This document shows, piece after piece, positions 14,959-19,299 of a stretch of DNA of 19,299 bases. Origin of the DNA: an uncultured Prevotella sp. GTDB taxonomy: Bacteria; Bacteroidota; Bacteroidia; Bacteroidales; Bacteroidaceae. Position 1 is the stretch's first letter. Every line of letters starts with the position of its first letter. The notes under the pieces are model-generated. The model was not told where the DNA came from, searched no databases, and saw only the letters and a list, made by a program, of their open reading frames with translations. The stretch is from assembly GCA_900543585.1 (NCBI GenBank), contig UQRP01000041.1:1-19299 (forward strand), given 5' to 3'. The position numbers were made by a program, and so were the translations under genes.

Positions 14959-15810
14959 TTATTCGTTACTGTTTATTGAAGACCCAGGAGCGGCAGCGCG
15001 CATGTTAACGGTCATGGCCTCTATCATGCGGGCGTAAATCTTGTTCAGCTGGTCTATCTGCTCAGCCATCTTGCGGGTCTGGGCATTGATTTCATCGATT
15101 GTACCTATCTGCTTGCTGGCACCCTTGAGCTGCATCTCATAAATCTTGCTGATGCCCGTGAGGGTGCGGTTGAGATTCTCCATCTCCTCACTGTCGCGGG
15201 TGAGTCGAGAGCTCTGGTCGTTGACTTTCTTCAGCGTCTCCACCAGGGTCTTCAGCTCTTCCACATAGTCGCCCTGAGCCTGGTTCATGGCCTCGGCTTC
15301 CTCCTTCGACATCTGCGGCACATAAGCGGGCTGAGGAGCTACGGTAGCGGCAGCGGGCTGAGGATTGACAACAGCGGCGGACGTGGACGGAGCAGCGGCA
15401 GGCTCTGACGATGCAGAAGGCTGAGGATTGACAACAGCAGCGGGCTGAGGATTGACCGATGCACCGGAGTAAGCGGCCTGATGCTGTGCGGCAGCCTCTT
15501 CGTTAGAAGTATAGTTCACCTGCCCGGTCTCAAGAAACTCCTCGGTGAGACGCGTAGGCATCACACGACCGTCGGCAGTCTTGTCAAACGGACGGTCGAA
15601 GGCCGAGATGAAGAAGACGAAGACTTCGGTGCCCATACCGATGAAGAGCATGATATTGGCACCAGGGAGATGGGTCAGTTTAAACAGCGCTCCAAGGATG
15701 ACGATGGACGCACCCCAACTGTAAGCATAATTGAGGAATGTCTGGCCTGCCACGGTATCCATCCATTTCTGCAGGCGGTAGACGAGATTATATTTACTGT
15801 ATGCTGTCAT
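14959..15810 (-). CDS. porL: T9SS motor protein PorL/GldL
   Basis: This 283-residue protein has two N-terminal membrane helices (about 28-46 and 51-71), followed by a cytoplasmic tail. It matches the PorL/GldL stator of the T9SS motor, which couples proton flow to PorM movement. Lys44 at the end of helix 1 and Glu62 inside helix 2 (GMGTEVFVFF) correspond to the charged membrane residues important in GldL. Next comes an Ala/Pro/Ser-rich linker (about 106-166) containing VNPQP three times (119-123, 127-131, 148-152). Then comes a helical, coiled-coil-like C-terminus (about 166-270). The gene starts 6 nt after porK and touches porM. The linker looks longer and more repetitive than I expect for the family. 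Confidence 0.93.
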   Translation of the reverse strand: MTAYSKYNLVYRLQKWMDTVAGQTFLNYAYSWGASIVILGALFKLTHLPGANIMLFIGMGTEVFVFFISAFDRPFDKTADGRVMPTRLTEEFLETGQVNYTSNEEAAAQHQAAYSGASVNPQPAAVVNPQPSASSEPAAAPSTSAAVVNPQPAAATVAPQPAYVPQMSKEEAEAMNQAQGDYVEELKTLVETLKKVNDQSSRLTRDSEEMENLNRTLTGISKIYEMQLKGASKQIGTIDEINAQTRKMAEQIDQLNKIYARMIEAMTVNMRAAAPGSSINSNE

Positions 15811-15816
15811 AATAGT

Positions 15817-17259
15817 TTATCTTTTCTTCTGTTTGCCTGTTGTGCTGTTGGCCAGCGACCTGACGCATCGGAAGCCGATATAGCTTCTAGGCTGGTTCTG
15901 ATATTCCCATGAGCGCCATGCCGAGCGGATGAAGCTCTCCGGATCTTTCCACGAGCCACCTCTCACACTCTTCTTCTTCAACCGGTAGGGGTCGGCGGCA
16001 TCGGCGTTGTAGCTCAGCTGCGGGTTGAGGTCGTTCATGGCGTCAACACCGGCCTCGGTATACACCGTGCTCGTCCATTCCGCCACATTTCCGGCCATAT
16101 CGTAGAGGCCATTGCTGTTGGCCGAATAGCTACCCACTTTAGCTGTTATCAGATTGCCGTCCTTGGTATAGTTACCTCTGTCGGGCTTGAAATTGGCGTA
16201 GAAGCAGCCATTGCCGTTGGCGACATCCTTGTTATTCCACGGAAACTCCGTCTGGTCCTTGCCACGGGCGGCATACTCCCATTCAGCCTCTGTGGGCAGA
16301 CGGTAGCGCTGCACATAGCGGGCCTCCGGACCAAGACCTCTGAGCAGGTAGTCGGTGCGCCAAGCGCAGAAGGCATTGGCCTGCTCCCAGGTCACACCGA
16401 CAACGGGATAGTCGTTGTAAGCGGGGTTGGAGAAATAATTGCGCAGGTAGACTTCATTGTCTGAATTGCGGAAGTCGTTGACCCAGCAGGTCGTGTCGGG
16501 ATAGATGTTGACGATATACGTATTGAGGAAGTCCCACGGCCCTGACAGCGGCCGGTTGATGGTCTGGCGCACGATATTGCCCTCGTCGTCGACATAGGCC
16601 GTATCCTTGCTGATCATCACCACGGCGTTAGGGTCTATGACGTCATCGGTGTTCAGATCACGCTCTGAGGGGTTGAGACGGTTGCGGCGCAGCGCGGCAG
16701 CCGTATAGTCGTAGACCTCATAGCGGTAGTTCATCTGCTTATAGTCTAAGAGCTTCTCGCCCGTGACAGGGTTGGTGACATAGAGGCTCTCGATGGCCCG
16801 CTGCTCATCCTCATTGGGCTTGCGCGGCAACCGCTTCTTCCAGTTGATATGCGGGGTGACAGGGTCGCCATTCTTATCCTCGGTAATCATATAGGTCTCG
16901 TCGCCACCATAGGAGGGGTCGGCAAGGCGCGTGCGGAGGATGGAGTCGCGCACCCACATCACAAACTGCTTGTACTGGGAGTTGGTGATCTCGGTCTGGT
17001 CCATCCAGAAACCGTCAACAGAGATGTCCTTGACGGGCGTCTTCTTGCCCCAAAGGCTGTCGGTCTTGCTGTCGCCCATCTTTAGGTAGCCACGGTTGAC
17101 ACGTACCATACCATAAGGCGTCGGCTCGTTGAAAGCACGACCGCCGACACCGACGACCTCACCGCCTCGACCCGACATGGAGGCCGTCTTGGCGCTGAAG
17201 CAGCCCGAGAGAGAAAGTGCTACGAGAAGCACTGCGAACGATGAAAATATTTTGCGCAT
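15817..17259 (-). CDS. porK: T9SS lipoprotein PorK/GldK
   Basis: This 480-residue lipoprotein has a type II signal peptide with lipobox LSGC, so Cys20 would be lipidated and anchored in the outer membrane facing the periplasm. The remainder is a formylglycine-generating-enzyme/sulfatase-modifying (FGE-type) fold used structurally in PorK/GldK. It shows GYLKMGDSKTDSLWG, FWMDQTEITNSQYKQFV, YPVVGVTWEQANAFCAWRT, YRLPTEAEWEYAARG and GLYDMAGNVAEWTS, ending in SYIGFRCVRS. A family insertion of about 140 residues (about 110-260) interrupts the fold. PorK rings with PorN. It starts 36 nt after porP and 6 nt before porL, in a tight operon. Confidence 0.94.
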   Translation of the reverse strand: MRKIFSSFAVLLVALSLSGCFSAKTASMSGRGGEVVGVGGRAFNEPTPYGMVRVNRGYLKMGDSKTDSLWGKKTPVKDISVDGFWMDQTEITNSQYKQFVMWVRDSILRTRLADPSYGGDETYMITEDKNGDPVTPHINWKKRLPRKPNEDEQRAIESLYVTNPVTGEKLLDYKQMNYRYEVYDYTAAALRRNRLNPSERDLNTDDVIDPNAVVMISKDTAYVDDEGNIVRQTINRPLSGPWDFLNTYIVNIYPDTTCWVNDFRNSDNEVYLRNYFSNPAYNDYPVVGVTWEQANAFCAWRTDYLLRGLGPEARYVQRYRLPTEAEWEYAARGKDQTEFPWNNKDVANGNGCFYANFKPDRGNYTKDGNLITAKVGSYSANSNGLYDMAGNVAEWTSTVYTEAGVDAMNDLNPQLSYNADAADPYRLKKKSVRGGSWKDPESFIRSAWRSWEYQNQPRSYIGFRCVRSLANSTTGKQKKR

Positions 17260-17295
17260 CTATATATAGCTGTTTTTATTTCTTGGAATATCCGT

Positions 17296-18237
17296 CTATA
17301 GGATTCTGACACTCTTATGCTTGTTTCTACCCTTTTTCACTAAGTTGATGTCATGCTGGTAGCCGATGAAGAGCTCATGGCTGCCATTGCCGGGGTTGAT
17401 GGCGGAAGTGAATATCTCATAGCTGTAGCCCAAGACTACGCCATGGAAACTGCCGCCAACCATGACTGTCGCCGAGATGGTGGGGCTGTAGCCGGCTCCG
17501 ACGTATAGCATCCGCGAACCATGGGTATAGACCAGTCGCCCGGTGATGTCGCCTCTCCAGCTCACACCGTCGGTGCGGACGAGAAAGGACGGCTTCACAC
17601 ATAAAAACGGATTTCTAGAAGGTATATTGCCTCCACCGGTCAAATAATACGTGCGGTCTATCTTCAACTCTTTGTTATCGCCCAAGGAGACGAGAGGAGC
17701 TGTGAGATGTTGCACCGAGAAACCCGCATACCAATACTTCTGACTATAGTAAAGTCCTAAAGCTAAATCAAAGGTGTTTCCCGAGAGCGAAGAGGTGCTC
17801 AAGGCCGGGTCGTTGGACTCCTCGACATCGACCTTGCTGCCGTCGAAATTCTCGCTGATGAAACCGGCCTGCAAACCGACCGCCATCTTCCCACCCAACA
17901 GCTTGAAGCGATAGGCATATTGCGCGTCAAGCATGGTATGCGTGAAGAGACCGATCTTGTCGTTCATAAACCGAAGGCCGACGCCATGATACGATTTCAT
18001 GAAATAGAAAGGCATGTCGGCCGATGCATAAGCCGTCTGTGGATTATGTTCAAAGCCGGCCATATCGAGCGCATAGGCAGCCACGACATTCAACTTAGTA
18101 TCCTTGCCCGCTGAGGCAGGATTGAACGACGTCTCCATGTCATAATAATGACTGAAAGACGGGTCGTATTGCGCATGGACCTTAACAGCCGAGCACATCA
18201 GGAGAATGACGAGGATATATATTCTGCTTCTAAACAC
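17296..18237 (-). CDS. porP: T9SS outer membrane protein PorP/SprF
   Basis: This 313-residue exported barrel matches the PorP/SprF family. The signal peptide (MFRSRIYILVILLMCSAVKV, cleaved near HAQ) is followed by QYDPSFSHYYDMETSFNPAS, the family's typical opening in which a barrel protein announces FNPA. Later strands include YHGVGLRFMNDKIGLF, MAVGLQAGFISENFDGS and ELFIGYQHDINLV. In Porphyromonas gingivalis, porP heads the porP-K-L-M-N group exactly as here. The start codon I support is GTG, because no upstream ATG in frame precedes a plausible signal peptide. PorP links the PorK/PorN ring to the outer membrane or to cargo handling; its exact role is less settled. Confidence 0.92.
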   Translation of the reverse strand: MFRSRIYILVILLMCSAVKVHAQYDPSFSHYYDMETSFNPASAGKDTKLNVVAAYALDMAGFEHNPQTAYASADMPFYFMKSYHGVGLRFMNDKIGLFTHTMLDAQYAYRFKLLGGKMAVGLQAGFISENFDGSKVDVEESNDPALSTSSLSGNTFDLALGLYYSQKYWYAGFSVQHLTAPLVSLGDNKELKIDRTYYLTGGGNIPSRNPFLCVKPSFLVRTDGVSWRGDITGRLVYTHGSRMLYVGAGYSPTISATVMVGGSFHGVVLGYSYEIFTSAINPGNGSHELFIGYQHDINLVKKGRNKHKSVRIL

Positions 18238-18254
18238 GATATGATAACGCAGAA

Positions 18255-18288
18255 AAAAGATAAATATTGTATAATTAACCGCTCCAAA
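18255..18288 (-). promoter_or_regulatory. Candidate promoter of the por operon
   Basis: On the minus strand, TTTG (18285-18288) is followed after 22 nt by TATCTTTT (18255-18262), a near match to TAnnTTTG. It ends about 17 nt before the GTG start of porP. The imperfect -7 and slightly long spacer keep confidence low. Confidence 0.4.
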
Positions 18289-18298
18289 GAGAAATAAA

Positions 18299-18332
18299 AA
18301 TAATGGCTGCGCAACCTTGCACAGCCATTATT
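18299..18332 (-). terminator. Terminator of the DUF2795 gene
   Basis: AATAATGGCTG and CAGCCATTATT (11 nt each) pair perfectly around a 12-nt loop. Read leftward, the stem is followed by TTTATTTC. It lies 13 nt after the small gene's stop and isolates it from the por operon. Confidence 0.85.
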
Positions 18333-18345
18333 CAACCTTTGTGGA

Positions 18346-18567
18346 CTAATATTCATCCTCATTCCAAAGGAAGTCTTCCTTGGAAGGATAATCGGGCCAC
18401 AAATCTTCTATACTTTCATAAACATCGCCCTCATCCTCTATCTCCTCAAGGTTCTGAACAACCTCATCAGGAGCACCAGAACGAACGGCGTAATCTATCA
18501 ACTCATCTTTAGTAGCTGGCCAAGGAGCATCTTCAAGCTTGGAGGCCAATTCAAGAGTCCAATACAT
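18346..18567 (-). CDS. DUF2795-type small acidic protein
   Basis: This 73-residue acidic protein begins MYWTLELASKLEDAPWPATK and continues with DELIDYAVRSGAP, EVVQNLEEIEDEG, YESIEDLWPDYPSKEDF and NEDEY. It matches from memory the DUF2795 proteins widespread in Bacteroidetes, whose function is unknown. There is no signal peptide or membrane helix, so it should be cytoplasmic. Strong acidity and conserved Trp/Pro residues suggest a small helical protein that may contact basic partners such as nucleic-acid-binding proteins; this is only inference. It stands alone between a good promoter and a good terminator. Confidence 0.88.
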   Translation of the reverse strand: MYWTLELASKLEDAPWPATKDELIDYAVRSGAPDEVVQNLEEIEDEGDVYESIEDLWPDYPSKEDFLWNEDEY

Positions 18568-18640
18568 AGTCTATAGCATTAAAAGGTTACTATTCTGTCA
18601 TTAACTTTTACTTGTATCATCGAATATACAAAATGTGGCG

Positions 18641-18670
18641 CAAAAATAAACAAATAAATTTAATTTGCAA
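18641..18670 (-). promoter_or_regulatory. Promoter of the DUF2795 gene
   Basis: On the minus strand this is TTG (18668-18670), 19 nt, then TATTTTTG (18641-18648), an exact -33/-7 arrangement. It leaves a leader of about 70 nt before the ATG at 18567. This is the clearest promoter in the window. Confidence 0.75.
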
Positions 18671-18720
18671 CATTTTACCTCAGATATTTACAAAATAAAA
18701 GGATAATAATTGCTAAATGA

Positions 18721-19197
18721 CTAAAGAAGTATTACTTTATAACTGTTTTTATACATATTTCTTACGCAAAAGGCTACTCCACAGTCGAAAACATCAAAAC
18801 TCACTGTCACGGCTTCGTCTTTACAGAGCGATGTCCACTGATGGCAATTATCGTCACAACAATGAATACCCTCCACGACATAAACACGCTCTATCTCGTC
18901 ATGCTTCCCAACAAATTCCGACAACCGATGATAGAACTTATTCAAACGCCGCTTCGTATGGGAGCTATAAACAAAAGCTGTCTTTGGCCTTACAAACTCA
19001 ATCTTAGAGTTGTCAACGATATCCGTCAGCATTAGATCCTCAGCATCATCACCACTCCTCCTGACGACCTCAGTGATAAAGTCGAAGGCAAAAGGCGACT
19101 GCACACCAAAGCCATGAGAGCGAGGTGCCCTCATAATAGAAGCCAGAAATCGACGAAAACTATAAACGACATAATCACAGTTCATCAATCTATTCAT
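18721..19197 (-). CDS. Methyltransferase-like protein lacking the SAM-binding core
   Basis: This encodes 158 residues. Residues about 27-44 (HGFGVQSPFAFDFITEVV) match the start of a Bacteroidetes class I SAM methyltransferase family, whose members usually read HG-HSPF-DFI. Residues about 75-158 (KTAFVYSSHTKRRLNKFYH; RVYVVEGIHCCDDNCHQW; VTVSFDVFDCGVAFCVRN) match its C-terminal half. The roughly 100 residues between, including the glycine-rich SAM motif, are missing. The acidic positions in the family's D-G-x-H and D-D-I-H motifs appear as YSSH and VEGIH. Catalytic activity is therefore unlikely. The reading frame is intact, so it may be a repurposed protein or an in-frame deletion relic. It starts 9 nt after the rRNA terminator, with no clear promoter. 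Confidence 0.7.
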   Translation of the reverse strand: MNRLMNCDYVVYSFRRFLASIMRAPRSHGFGVQSPFAFDFITEVVRRSGDDAEDLMLTDIVDNSKIEFVRPKTAFVYSSHTKRRLNKFYHRLSEFVGKHDEIERVYVVEGIHCCDDNCHQWTSLCKDEAVTVSFDVFDCGVAFCVRNMYKNSYKVILL

Positions 19198-19205
19198 TGT
19201 AAATT

Positions 19206-19242
19206 AAAAAAGCCTCGGGAATCTAATGACTCTCGAGGCTTC
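19206..19242 (-). terminator. Terminator of the rRNA operon
   Basis: On the minus strand GAAGCCTCGAGAG pairs with TCCCGAGGCTT across a loop, followed directly by TTTTTTAATTT. It lies about 8 nt downstream of the 5S rRNA 3' end, as expected for an rRNA operon terminator. Confidence 0.88.
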
Positions 19243-19250
19243 ATTTAAAA

Positions 19251-19299
19251 GGAGGCGGCTACCTACTCTCCCGCATTGCATTGCAGTACCATCGGCGCA
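19251..19299 (-). rRNA. rrf: 5S rRNA, 3' part (runs off the window)
   Basis: On the minus strand this reads TGCGCCGATGGTACTGCAAT, then a GGGAGAGTAGGTAGCCGCC-type end, the conserved 3' half of bacterial 5S rRNA. The 5' part lies beyond the right edge. 23S and 16S genes are expected further right. The exact 3' end is uncertain by a few bases. Confidence 0.93.

Overview
The window looks like chromosome from the order Bacteroidales, most likely a Prevotella/Segatella-type member. Four observations support this. The gene order porP-porK-porL-porM-porN matches the Porphyromonas-type type IX secretion (T9SS) core operon. Several genes have Bacteroidetes-style promoters (TTG, about 20 nt, then TAnnTTTG). 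A DUF2795 protein and a FadL/OMPP1-type barrel of Bacteroidetes character are present. The 5S rRNA end at the right edge fits this phylum.

Left part (1-5740). Positions 1-332 hold an unidentified, strongly foldable non-coding stretch. It is followed by a terminator and a 25-bp tandem repeat in the 3' untranslated region of a leftward operon, gltX-waaA (glutamyl-tRNA synthetase, Kdo transferase). A divergent promoter region of about 100 bp separates this operon from a rightward pgpH-like 7TM-HD phosphohydrolase gene and a small unknown gene downstream of it.

Middle part (5741-11620). A HigB/HigA-type toxin-antitoxin pair, apparently transcribed with almost no leader, is followed by a FadL-type outer membrane protein gene, both leftward. 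After an AT-rich gap of about 500 bp comes a rightward glycoside hydrolase family 3 gene interrupted by one in-frame TGA. It ends in a textbook terminator. Next is a decayed fragment of a GH32 fructanase-like gene, then a palindromic repeat cluster that terminates leftward transcription.

Right part (11621-19299). The leftward operon porP-K-L-M-N plus a small outer-membrane barrel gene encodes the T9SS core. PorL/PorM form the inner-membrane motor, PorK/PorN the periplasmic ring, and PorP an outer-membrane partner. Beyond it lie a DUF2795 gene with its own promoter and terminator, and a methyltransferase-like gene that appears to have lost its SAM-binding core. Last come the terminator and 3' end of a leftward 5S rRNA gene, so an rRNA operon lies to the right of the window.

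The strongest unusual items are the unidentified structured region at 1-332, the shortened methyltransferase homologue, the GH3 nonsense codon beside a GH32 remnant, and the palindrome/repeat cluster. I did not find convincing evidence of an entirely new multi-gene system. All identifications come from reading motifs, without database searches.
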